The notes under the pieces: model-generated | The model's input: only the letters and a program-made list of their open reading frames with translations | Told to the model about the DNA's origin: nothing | Databases searched by the model: none | NCBI GenBank assembly: GCA_020747015.1 | Contig: JAGTJM010000024.1 | Location: 310,001 to 374,000, forward strand | Direction: 5' to 3' | DNA: 64,000 nt | DNA from: Pyrenochaeta sp. MPI-SDFR-AT-0127 | Lineage: Eukaryota > Ascomycota > Dothideomycetes > Pleosporales > Cucurbitariaceae | In this document: positions 32,860-43,047 of the stretch, in pieces | Numbering within the stretch: position 1 is the stretch's first letter | How the letters are laid out: each line of letters opens with the position of its first letter | Position numbers and translations under genes: made by a program

Positions 32860-35739
32860 TCATGCTGCGGGTATGATAGCAATCAACTTAATTAGTATCT
32901 CTGCATATTCGCCTGCTTTCGCGCTGCTGCTGCGTTGGCACCGAGACAAAAGCTTTATGCCCTCGTCCAATACCTTTCTCGATCCTTCAGCAGAGCAGAT
33001 TCTCACGCCGCGAAACATCTGAGGAACCATCATATGACCTTCACGGATGAAGAGCTGAACAATCTCGTCATCACATGGTCGATCTAGTATAATAGGTTGA
33101 GGAGTGTCATCGGCATCGACGCTACTCTCTACGATTGGCTCTCTGCTTCTTCTGGTGCCTTGTCCCATAGTGCTTTGGTAGCGAGAAACAGCGGCTTTGT
33201 TCGCTAGCAATGTCGCTTTGAATTGAGGCTCATAGTGTCCGTACACCCATAGTACTAGGGTAGCAAGGAAAACGGCGAATGGCTCGTAGAAATTGCCGCG
33301 TGCGTAACGACGAACGTGCCAGAAGATAGCTCCAGAGTGGATTAGACTCAGGCGCCCTTTATGGTCATCCAATGTAATCCATCTCATAATTGCATTTTTG
33401 ACAGGTGATTCGGACAAGGTCGATCCCATCGTGCTGTTTAGGTGGAGAGTAAGGTGTGATTTTTCGGACGTGCTCTCAAGGCTAGCATTGCGAGCCAATG
33501 AGACCATATCATTGAAAGGTGTCAAGAGAAGCAGTCGAGCCAGATGCAGATGAGTGACTTGAGGTCCTTCAAGACCTATGGCAGAAGCGATCTCTACATG
33601 AGTCTGCCAATGAAGCAAATCCAAACAATCGCACCCACTGTTCCTCCACGCCGCGTATGTGGCGTTTGCAGGGAGCCAGGTCACTTGAGAGGGGAGCGGC
33701 TCGGTCACTGGATCCACCTGAAGCTGTGAAACGGGCATCCATTGTTTCAAAGGTTGTCGCAATTGCTGACTGACTTCAATGGTCCTCTTTACGACACCGT
33801 AGATCATTGGTATGAGGCCACGACCGCTACAAGATTGTGGTATTCGTCGTTTCAGATAGAGCGATTGCAAGGCATCATGCATAGTGGAAGGCTGGGTGAA
33901 AGTTTCCAATCCCTTGTGAAACTCGTCCGCCGTAGTGAACTCCCATAGAGCTTGCGGGCATGGCAGAGGTAGAGCATTCAAATCCAGCTTGTCAAAGCTT
34001 TCGACGAATGTGGAAATCGACGTAAGGAAGCGGGTTTGCCACGAGAAGTAATCCAATCTTCTTCTAGTCTCTTGAGCAATCCATGTTTGCCACTCTTGGA
34101 ATGCAGAATCGCTGTCATCCTGTGGCTCTCGACACGGCTGCGCAAAATTATGAGACCTTTGATCTGCAAGCATCAATTCTGTGAGCGCATCCTGGATCGA
34201 TAAACTTGAACTGTCCCACACCTGGCCTGCAAGACAGGCATTGAGTAAGCAAACTTGCCGGAGAACACAGTTGTCAGTCAGAGGAAGTTTTTCAATGGTG
34301 TAGCGTATAGCTCTTCGCGTAAGCTCCTGGAACGTGATCGCTACTCGATTATCAACCTCGGTTGGGTGGAACAGAGACCCAACAGCCGCAGCGGCAAGGC
34401 TCAGAAGCCAGGATACTTGAGCATTGTGCCATATGGACACATGTATAATCGGAATATCTTGTGCCGGCCCTTCGACGAAGAGGTTCAAGCATTCTTCGAC
34501 AAAATGCAGAGACGGAAAAGTGCTTGTACCAAACGCTGAATACAAGAAAGAATCCTGGCAAGCAAGGGTTTCGAACATATGCAGTAGCTCCAGATAGGTT
34601 GACGAGGCAAGTCGAACACTATCTGAGGAATATGTGATTGCGCTGTGCGTAGTGTTGGTAGTTGTTGGAAACCCAAATACCATGCTGCTGGCAGCCGGTC
34701 GTATGCTCCATTGGGGCAAGAGAGTGCTTCCTTCCGGGCGCAGCCGAGGCAATGCAGGGTGCCGTGGGTATGATACACGGGACCCATTGCCGTCAATATA
34801 CAGACCAGTACTGGGAGTGTCCCCTGGCTCCTCTGACACTGCGCTGTACTCACTGCGAGTCTGGGCAGGCGTAGGCTCAACGTCGCTCTCCGCTGTACCG
34901 CTCGCGGGTACAGGATATGCAGGCGCATTGCTGCGCGTTGACGAATCAAGGTCGCAGCTGGTCAAACGGTTGTGCAGAATGGCTTGTTGGCAAGAGATGC
35001 CAGCATCTACCAGAATTGAATTCAGAACAGCTGGATTCTGGGGTAGCCAATTCCTGCCGTTGGATAAAGAATCAAATGTATCATAGAGAAAGTCGCCCAC
35101 GCTCTCAAGTGCCGTCGAAGAGACATTAATACCAACGGGCACAGTAAGCATGAGTGCCGGCGACGGGCCAGGAAAACTTGAGAAGGGTGAGTGCTCTCCA
35201 GGGGAAAACGGTGCATCTATAGTGCCATGAAGCTGTTGACTATGACCATTTGTAAGGCAAGACTCAGGCGTTGATGATGATGGCAGCCTAGACACGGGCA
35301 CCGAAGACGGTGAGGCGGGTGAAAGTTGAGCGCGGACATCTGGCATGGCTTCACTTTCATTGGGCGGGTGCTCGCCATGGTTGGTGTTTGGCTCACTGTG
35401 CTGGCAGCCAGGATCAGTTACGGTGTGTAAAAGGCAAGGCAGGCCACGAGCGCTGCAGCGAGAGCAAGGGATGCCGCCAGAGCACTTTGCGCGTACACAC
35501 AAGCAGGCCTGACATGCGCGCTGGCCTCGCTGATGAGATGACTGGGCTGCAGCGCGTCTGCGTACTGGTCTGACTATGCCATGGGCGCGACAGTGACGAC
35601 GGAAGCTATCGGACCGCGTAAAGCTTCGATGACAATTCTCACACGTGAAGCAGGTGGAGCGGTCATGGATGGCAGCGCGGTGACGTGTGAGGTGTTCCTG
35701 TCGCACAAAAGTGGTTCCGCACTCGTTGCAGGCTGGCAT
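32860..35739 (-). CDS. Transcription factor with two C2H2 fingers plus a Zn2Cys6 cluster
   Basis: Intronless 959-aa nuclear regulator. Finger 1: C4, C7, H20, H25, with helix RQEHLTR as in yeast Adr1. Finger 2: C33, C36, H49, H53, with helix RSDSFRR. A canonical Zn2Cys6 cluster follows: C76, C79, C86, C92, C95 and C102 (spacing 2-6-5-2-6). Next is a Ser/Pro-rich segment to about residue 380, then the long helical fungal-specific transcription factor middle domain, including LSLAAAAVGSLFHP and a CLLNACLAGQVWDSSSL stretch. The fingers' Arg at helix positions -1 and 6 predict recognition of G-rich triplets, compatible with TGTGGG on the complement of CATCCCACA. That element is present as a tandem pair in its own promoter and upstream of the neighbouring GH31 gene. 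Target genes are otherwise unknown. Confidence 0.93.
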   Translation of the reverse strand: MPACNECGTTFVRQEHLTRHRAAIHDRSTCFTCENCHRSFTRSDSFRRHCRAHGIVRPVRRRAAAQSSHQRGQRACQACLCVRAKCSGGIPCSRCSARGLPCLLHTVTDPGCQHSEPNTNHGEHPPNESEAMPDVRAQLSPASPSSVPVSRLPSSSTPESCLTNGHSQQLHGTIDAPFSPGEHSPFSSFPGPSPALMLTVPVGINVSSTALESVGDFLYDTFDSLSNGRNWLPQNPAVLNSILVDAGISCQQAILHNRLTSCDLDSSTRSNAPAYPVPASGTAESDVEPTPAQTRSEYSAVSEEPGDTPSTGLYIDGNGSRVSYPRHPALPRLRPEGSTLLPQWSIRPAASSMVFGFPTTTNTTHSAITYSSDSVRLASSTYLELLHMFETLACQDSFLYSAFGTSTFPSLHFVEECLNLFVEGPAQDIPIIHVSIWHNAQVSWLLSLAAAAVGSLFHPTEVDNRVAITFQELTRRAIRYTIEKLPLTDNCVLRQVCLLNACLAGQVWDSSSLSIQDALTELMLADQRSHNFAQPCREPQDDSDSAFQEWQTWIAQETRRRLDYFSWQTRFLTSISTFVESFDKLDLNALPLPCPQALWEFTTADEFHKGLETFTQPSTMHDALQSLYLKRRIPQSCSGRGLIPMIYGVVKRTIEVSQQLRQPLKQWMPVSQLQVDPVTEPLPSQVTWLPANATYAAWRNSGCDCLDLLHWQTHVEIASAIGLEGPQVTHLHLARLLLLTPFNDMVSLARNASLESTSEKSHLTLHLNSTMGSTLSESPVKNAIMRWITLDDHKGRLSLIHSGAIFWHVRRYARGNFYEPFAVFLATLVLWVYGHYEPQFKATLLANKAAVSRYQSTMGQGTRRSREPIVESSVDADDTPQPIILDRPCDDEIVQLFIREGHMMVPQMFRGVRICSAEGSRKVLDEGIKLLSRCQRSSSAKAGEYAEILIKLIAIIPAA

Positions 35740-38203
35740 TGGAGCGGTAGTGTCGACGGCTGACTGGGAGACGATGATGTTTCGAGGCTATGGAACATGT
35801 AGCCTGGTTTCATGATAGGAAGACATTATTTTAGGATTTGAGCTGCACTCCTCATAACAACTGCATCCCGGATTTCGCGAATATGCCATTTGCAGGGAGT
35901 GGCATGGTGGTTCGCGGATAAAGCCCCAGTCTTGGCGTGGATATGGCTGGGCAACCGAGGTTTCTCTCAATCGTGTCCAATGAAACAATGCGGGGCCCCG
36001 GTGGCTTTGACGTTTTGAAGGTGGGATGTGGGATGCAGCAATAAACCTATTCTCTTAGCTTGAGTGTATTTAACAGACCGTTGCCTAGAGCTCGCATGTG
36101 GCTTGCTATCTAGCCTTCCGCGTATTGCGTTCCAGAGACACGCTGGCTGGCATCGGCCATCGGTATAGATATTGAAAGTCTAGTGGTACCTATGCAATTC
36201 TCTGTTTCCTCGAACCTCGAATATCAGACAACCATGACTTGTTTGCGTTCTGGTGGACAGTAGGCGGGCTATCGGAGATTGCCCACGTTTGCACTTTCTC
36301 AAGTAGTTGATCTCGTTGGTCCACATGACCCTCTCGGACGATGGGCCGCGAGCTAAGGATTAACGAAGAGTTGTACGGCATGTTATGCACGGCAAAATGG
36401 ATGAAATGGTTCCAGTCGCAGACGGGGACCGTAAGGGTAATGGAAAATACGTCGCGGTCTATGAGATATGTTCATTGCAAGGCTGGTCCTAGAATGCTTG
36501 TCTCCCATACGACACCAACCAGTCTTCTATCAGAGCGCATGAGGCGAAAGATTACAACCCTCCAAGATAATACCATAAGCATACCATAAATACAAGGTCA
36601 TGATAGGATATCTTGTCGATCTTGACAACCAAAAAGAAGATGGCGACGTCTTTGTCCGTTTGGGATAGGAAACAACATGAGAGCTACTCTGCCCTGCTAT
36701 TGCATCGCCCTGAGCCACAAATAAATCATAAAGGGGCCAATGTACGGATGCAAACCACGATTCCAGTCCGGACCCTCAGAAATTCTTTCCTCCAGAAGTT
36801 TGGCAACATGTAGCATTACTGACGGATCTGATAGATACGAAACTAGCCCGTCGAGAAAGTGGACTATACCTGATTCCAACACTCATGGACTAACCATGCT
36901 TGGCAAGCTATAATCAAATTTGCCGAATTGCGGGAGAGTTCACTCACATGTATCGACAGGGAGAATAGAAAGTTGGTAGCATCAATCTAGAAAATCTGCG
37001 GCAATCTTGGCCAGTGTCATTAAATAAGTATTTTGATGTTGAGCACGAGTCCAACAGATCAACGGTAAGATTCAACAAGCGTCGCTGCCTATGATATAGT
37101 CCGACCATTTGAAGGATTCCTTTTCGAAGGAGTTACGGGAACTGGCCATCGCAGCCATTCAGGGACCCAATATATGTCATCGCTCCCTTCCATGATCTGT
37201 GCTAATCTGTCCCGAAGCGTCATTATGTGAAAGCGAGTTAAGCCCACCAATTCCTACCTTAGTTGGGTCTGGGGTGACAATTATCTTCGGAACTGAGCCC
37301 ATTATCAATTGCTCCTCAACTTTCCAGATAGTGGTCTTTGTTCTTATCAAAAGTTCGATCAGCATTGCTTAACCGCGAAGCAGTGCCCGCTTGACGGATC
37401 GCGACTCCAAGATTGACAAGGAATTTTAGCAGCTACTTCACTCTGAGCACTACCTCCTCTAAGGTGATGTCATTTGTGACATCTTTTCCAGTATGATTTC
37501 CACTGTACAGAGTACGAAGATTGAGACTAGAAGCACCCTTTAACTAGAGACCTGCACAATTAAAGTAAGGATACATTGTCATCGTCTAAGAAATGATAAG
37601 TAAGTAGAGTTATGATTCCGCTATCTATTTTCTCCGTCCTCGAGACTAACTGCCGTGCCGCTTGTTCCTCGGACCTGTTTGAAGTCACTGTGCAAAGGCA
37701 GTAAACTAACTAAGCCTCGTTAGCTGCGTTCAGTTCAATCACATTTGTGCTAAGGTAGTATCTAAGATAAACATCTTGTGCATCGGCACATTAATATGGG
37801 ATTCCCCTCACATTAAATGAATCCGCGCGTCGAGTGTAGGGGCACGGTGCGGGTAATCTTCGGTAATGTGATCCCGGTATTGTGGGACCCTATGCCAAAA
37901 TGGAGGCACTGTAGGCACGTAGGCAATAAGAGAAGACAAAAGGGGTTATCATGCTATAAGATGAGACAAATCATTCAGGGATAAGGGTGGGAATATACTG
38001 CGTGGGCCTTGGCACTCTACCACGACCTCGGCATTTCTCCGGGACATACCTGTAACAGAGAGAGCACGGTACCTGTCAGGTTTGAGCGCGATATAACTTA
38101 AGGGTGTTCGCAAGAAAAGAACTCTACCATCCTGAACTTACAAACTTCTTCTCACACTACCAAGCACACACAGCACTATTCATTCTTCCTTACTGTCTCT
38201 AAG
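35740..38203. other. Intergenic region between the transcription factor and the defensin-like gene
   Basis: About 2.5 kb. It holds the transcription factor promoter at its left. A frame on the minus strand at 36190-36600 is open apart from one TGA (at 36475 or nearby) but resembles no protein I know, and the plus strand is also open there. The last 200 bp is the promoter of the small secreted peptide, with GATATAAC near 38090 as a possible TATA box. Confidence 0.4.
36020..36035 (-). promoter_or_regulatory. Tandem CATCCCA pair upstream of the transcription factor
   Basis: On the minus strand, two adjacent CATCCCA units followed by CC lie about 283-296 bp upstream of the transcription factor ATG. 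They read in the same orientation relative to the gene as the triple array upstream of GH31. A self-regulatory site is the natural hypothesis. Confidence 0.6.
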
Positions 38204-38462
38204 ATGAAAGCCTTTACTCCTCTTGTTGTTCTTGCCCTAGCCACTTTTGGCATGGGCGCCGCTGTTGAACGCCGCCAGACGTGGGGTCCCTGGACCTGTC
38301 CTACAAAGCAGCAATGCGAAGCCACATGTATAGCTGCTGGACTAGTAAGTATTCCTGTTACTGGTACAGTAAAAGAGTTTTCGATTTGACAAGAGACAGG
38401 TATATTCCGCTCATGATTGTAATAACGCCTGGACCAATTGCGCTTGTAATTACGCCAAATAG
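38204..38462 (+). CDS. Secreted defensin-like peptide precursor (CS-alpha-beta pattern)
   Basis: Spliced 67-aa precursor: exon 1 is 38204-38344, the intron 38345-38399 (55 nt, GTAAGT...ACAG) and exon 2 38400-38462. A signal peptide (MKAFTPLVVLALATFGMGA) is followed by a short propeptide ending in the dibasic ERR, a likely Kex2-type site, and a mature peptide of about 43 residues. Its six cysteines are spaced C-x5-C-x3-C-x11-C-x6-C-x-C. The CxxxC and final CxC are the hallmark of cysteine-stabilised alpha-beta defensins, and plectasin of a Pezizales fungus has closely similar spacing in the last four intervals. It was missed as one open frame because the last three cysteines are in exon 2. An antimicrobial role is inferred; an effector role at a host surface is equally possible. 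Confidence 0.72.
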
Positions 38463-39815
38463 TGTGTGTTACCACTATCATCTTTTGTACATATAAACTG
38501 CTGTCGGAGGACCAAGTGACGGAATCCACCACATGAGCACAATGGAAGCATTTCTCTGGGTATCACGTGATCTATCGCTCCCTTTTTTGGAGCCTGGAAT
38601 CGTCTTAGCAGGAATTCATGATTCAAATTCAAAGACCTGTAATGCTTTGGCCATAGGTGTTTTTCCATAGGAACTGATAGACTCCGACAGCTTCTTGCAA
38701 TCAACCTCGTGCATCGAAGCAACACAGCTAAACTCAATCCGAACTCTAGGCCTCCAGCTTATCCCCGAAGACTAAAAAATGACTGAGTTCAAAGGCGGAC
38801 CAAAGCCGTCTATTAAACTTAGCTACGGCTAAGTCAATATTCTTCTGAACCAATGCATCACATTGTCCACGACGAAGCTTGTCACACTTTACACAACGCA
38901 TTCAGCGTGCACCATCATGATGGCCGCGGATTAGTCCCGATGAAGTTTTGGCGAACTTAGCAAAACAACCCATGTTTGCAAGAGCTAATAGTCACCCTTA
39001 GGATACGATGTGCAGTCAGGCGTAAATCGTGCAAATGGTCACAATGCACGCTACAAACCGGCCGTCGTTAGCGCCACTAACCACCTTTCACATCATCAAA
39101 CTTTTTAATACATGGGGACCAATATCGGGCAAGAAAGTGGTGTAAGTCAATGAGATAAAGCAATTCTTAAAACTGGGGTCAGGGAGCAACTGGTATGAAG
39201 AGTAGGAGAAGATGGGAAGGGTTTGTATGTAGTGAGCATTGGAAGTGTCATCAAAAGTGCTAAGAAGCACCGAAGAAGGACGGCGAGGAGTACGGATCTG
39301 TATCCAAACGGCTAGCCCAGAAACTTGTTCCCGGTTCAAAGAACTTCGAGTCGCCTAAGTTGAGTTTTTCGGATGAGAGCTTTGGGATCGCCCACGCTCT
39401 CAAAAGGGTGAAGTGAGGGGCACCACACCCTGTCATACACTAACATTACTAGATGGAATTTCGAACAGCCTTGAACAGTTGGCAGTGGCTGGACGTACCG
39501 CTAGCGCACCACACTATCGCGGAATGCCTCCGCCACCCAACACCAACACTTGACCACATTTAGTACCGGAAATGGTACTTCAATGTACTAGTGGTCTTAT
39601 GGGAGCACACAATGCGGGGAAGTCTAGGCCCGCAGGTTACCTAGAAGGTTACAGGGCCCAAACAGGAGATCCACCTTCCATCGCGCCGAAGCAGCATTTG
39701 GCTACTTAAGGTGCATGGCTATGCGCCTCGCGAATTTCTTTTGGCCCGCTCTTTCTTGTCGGTAGACTGTTACACATTGGATCTCAAAGACAGATTAGAC
39801 AAATCAAACCCCGCC
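38463..39815. other. Intergenic, upstream of GMC oxidoreductase
   Basis: 1.35 kb without a gene. Two palindromes lie in the 300 bp before the GMC gene and are listed separately. Confidence 0.4.
39519..39579. promoter_or_regulatory. Palindromic candidate sites upstream of the alcohol oxidase
   Basis: GCGGA-ATGCC-TCCGC at 39519-39533 contains CGG-N7-CCG, the inverted-triplet format bound by dimeric Zn2Cys6 factors. AGTACC-GGAAAT-GGTACT at 39562-39579 is a second perfect inverted repeat. Both lie 240-300 bp before the GMC gene start. Confidence 0.4.
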
Positions 39816-41779
39816 ATGGGTATCTACAACAAGCTAGCCGACAATATCAATGAGGTCGACATTATCATCGCTGGAGGTATATATTCCCATCCCATCATCG
39901 TTCCTCAAGATCGCACTCCCATGGAGATTCTAATTCCTTCAAGGTGGCACCGCAGGCTGCATTATCGCAGGTCGCCTTGCTGAAGCCGACCCCGACCTCT
40001 CCATTCTTGTGATTGAAGGGGGCGCAAACAACAAAGATGTTGCCAGCATTGTTCATCCCGTCTTCTACCTTCAGAACTTACTTCCCACCACCAAGACCGC
40101 CCTTTTCTACAAGGGCAATAAGGCGAAGCAGCTAGCGGATCGAGAACCAATCGTCCCATGTGGTGGAACCTTAGGGGGGGGCTCGTCCATCAACTTCATG
40201 ATGTATACCAGAGCGCAGCGCAGCGATTTCGATTCATGGAAGACTGAAGGATGGAGCGCAAATGAGATGTGGCCTTTCCTGAAGAAGTTGGAGACGTACC
40301 ATGGCCCAGGAAATAAGGAGCACCACGGCTCGGATGGCCCCATCAATGTCTCCGACGGCGGCTACGTTGCGAAGACCTCACAAGATGATTTCATTCAGGC
40401 TGCAGAGAAAGTTGGGTTTCCCGAGATCGAGGATTTGCAAAATCTTGAGAACAACAACGGTATCCAGCGATGGCAACGATACGTCTCACCTGATGGTAAA
40501 CGCCAGGATACCGCTCATCGGTACATTCATCCGAAATTGGAAGGCGACAAGTATCCAAACCTACATGTCCTCGTTGAGTCGAAGGTTGTGCGCGTTTTAT
40601 TCGACGAGAACAAAAAAGCCACAGGTGTGGAGTACACACCGAATCCAGAATTACAGGCCGAGATCGGCCTCACGCAACATCCCGTCAAAGCTGTGAAAGC
40701 ACGGAAACTCGTCGTTGTCACATGCGGTGCATGCGGCACTCCACCAGTTCTTGAACGCTCTGGTGTTGGCGACAAGTCAATTCTCGAACGTGCTGGTGTG
40801 CCCTTAGTGGAGGAACTCCCCGGTGTTGGCAAGGACTATCAAGATCATCATTTGGTGCTTTACCCATACAAGACAAGTCTTGAGCCATCGCAGACCATCG
40901 ATGATATCCTCAGCGGTCGTGTCGATGCTGCTGAGCTGGTCAAGAATAACGATAAGAAGCTGGGCTGGAATGGCATTGATATCTCGTCGAAATTGCGTCC
41001 GACAGAAGACGAGGTGACCGCACTTGGCCCAGAGTTCAAGGCAGCGTGGGATCGTGATTTCAAGAACGAGCCGAATCGACCACTCATGCTATGTGGCCTG
41101 GTGTCTTGCTTTTTGGGCGACCCGACCTCCATCCCCGCTGGCCAATACGTGTCAGTAGGAAGTAAGTTACTCAATTGTGATTTGTCGCATGAAACATATA
41201 CTAACGTCGTTTCCCTTACTTCTAGACTATACTGCTTACCCATACTCGCGTGGCCACATGCACATTACTGGCGCGCAACACGACTCGCCTCTGGACTTCG
41301 ACGTTGGCTATTTCAACGACAAAGACGACATCGACATCAAGAAGCAGATCTGGGCTTACAAAAAGCAACGCGAAATCCTGCGGCGCGCGAATTTTTACCG
41401 CGGTGAATTGGCTGCAGGGCACCCGAAGTTCCCTGCTGGTTCCGCTGTCGCCGTCGCTGAAACTGTAGATGGCCCCTTGAGCGATGTGAAGGACTTGGTG
41501 TACAGCAAGGAAGACGATGCCGCAATCGAGCAATGGCTCCGCGAAAATATTAACACGACTTGGCACTCTCTGGGCACGTGTAAGATGGCGCCTAGGGATC
41601 AGGACGGCGTAGTCGACAAGAGTTTGAATGTGTACGGAGTAAAGGGCTTGAAGGTTGCAGATCTGAGTATCCCACCAGAGAATGTCGGTGCGAATACTAA
41701 TAATACTGCACTTGTTATTGGCGAGAAGGCTGCGGACATAATCTTGTCTGAGCTTCGCGGAACAGCTACGACTCCATGA
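39816..41779 (+). CDS. GMC-family alcohol oxidase
   Basis: Spliced 610-aa FAD-dependent oxidoreductase: exons 39816-39876, 39944-41161 and 41226-41779, with introns of 67 and 64 nt. The FAD-binding beta-alpha-beta motif DIIIAGGGTAGCIIAGRLAE is split by intron 1. The GMC signature is CGGTLGGGSSINFMMYTRAQ. The C-terminal active site has TTWHSLGTCKM (catalytic His) and ENVGANTNNTALVIGEKAA. The overall pattern, including the PVFYLQNLLPTTKTALFYKG loop, matches fungal alcohol (methanol-type) oxidases, which oxidise short primary alcohols to aldehyde with release of H2O2. These are usually peroxisomal; the C-terminus here (TATTP) is not a PTS1 signal, so location is uncertain. Members of this family act in methanol release from pectin or in supplying peroxide for lignocellulose attack. 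Confidence 0.92.
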
Positions 41780-42382
41780 ACAAACAGTAAGACATTAGCT
41801 AATTTGTAAAATTCATTCATCATACTACATCATCAACCAGCGAAAATACTTTAAAGCGCAATCTGTGAAGCCAATTGAATCTAACTTATTCCGCTCCGTC
41901 CTTCGGCGTCTCGGGATGACCACGGCCTCAATCTCGGTATTACAAGACATATCTCGTACTGATCCTTGACATCTGACCCACCTCGTAGTGCCGAGGATTA
42001 CTTTCATCCCCGAACGGGTCGTCGCACAAGGCTGACTGATTACCTAAGTGGACTATTACTCGCCTCATTGGGACTGACTAAACATTTGCGAAAATAGACT
42101 GAGCAACTTGGAGCTCCGAGAAAATCAGCACGATGCAGTCCAAGCTGGCATTTAGATTACCTGCGTTGGTTGTTTGGTCTGAACGTGACCGACGTACGGG
42201 TCTAAAGTGCAACCTTGGCTGATTTAGGGTTGAGACATTGGATAGCGATATAGTGAATGAGGATAATGGGTCGGAGTGGAAAACATATATAAATAATGGC
42301 TTGAGGTATAGATTTTGATTTCATCAAGGCGATATCAGTACCGCAACTTCTACAAAGTCTCAACAGCAAAACACTACCAACA
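41780..42382. promoter_or_regulatory. Spacer and promoter of the secreted protein gene
   Basis: 603 bp. It ends with the sequence TATATAAATA at 42286-42295, a consensus TATA box about 90 bp before the ATG at 42383, suggesting strong inducible expression. No gene was seen. Confidence 0.55.
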
Positions 42383-42836
42383 ATGCAGTTCTCCACCCTC
42401 TTCGTTGCAGCTACGGCCAGCTTGCTCTCCGTCGCTTCAGCCGGCCAGGTCAACTTTTACTCCGATACGAACTGTCAAAACTACATTGGAAGCAGATTCC
42501 CAGGCTCATTTCAAACTATCGGGTATATTGTCCTCTCCTCTACACTGTTTCCCTCATCTTTTCATATAGTACCTTCAACAACAACCCCAAATTCACTTGA
42601 TCTGATCAGTAGATGCCTGTTTCTAACAACCCTCTAGAGGACCGGCTGGTGGCTTCTCCGCACTCTGGGTGTCGCATGACCAAGCAGCATGCAGCCGTAC
42701 CTGCGGCCCATTGATTATCTGTGGTGATTCGAATTGCAGCCGCCGTAGAGCGACGGGGGTTGGAAGTTGCGTCAGCTTCAACACGGGTGTGTGGGCGAGG
42801 AATGGATGTGGCCAGGACATGTGCAACAATGCTTAG
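42383..42836 (+). CDS. Small secreted cysteine-rich protein (8 Cys)
   Basis: Spliced 112-aa protein: exon 1 is 42383-42522, the intron 42523-42637 (115 nt, CTAAC branch, CTAG acceptor) and exon 2 42638-42836. The signal peptide is MQFSTLFVAATASLLSVASA. The mature part begins GQVNFYSDTNCQNYIGSRFP and carries eight cysteines, mostly in exon 2 (AACSRTCGPLIICGDSNC, GSCVSF, NGCGQDMCNNA). Starting with a beta-strand and a Tyr/Asp/Asn-rich N-terminus is common among small secreted proteins of plant-associated Dothideomycetes, but I cannot place it in a named family. An even cysteine number suggests full disulfide pairing. It is a candidate effector or antimicrobial protein, by composition only. Confidence 0.75.
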
Positions 42837-43047
42837 GTGAAGGCCTAAGACTTGGATAGCTGTTGTAGAAGCAAACTGTAAAAGACTCTCAATCGATGAA
42901 GTTCTAGAAACAATATAAAATTCTTGTGGATAGAAGCGAATTCAAGATGAGCTTTATTTGAGATCCTCTCATTCTTCGCATTTTGGATGGTACTAGTCAT
43001 ATTCAATTGATTCAACAAAGATTGGAAACTCGCTAAGTTTTCCGAAT

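Noticed and set aside
36190..36600. Minus-strand frame interrupted by one TGA, possibly a pseudogene
   Set aside because: Opposite strand is also open, no family resemblance, and the region is short; could not be supported.
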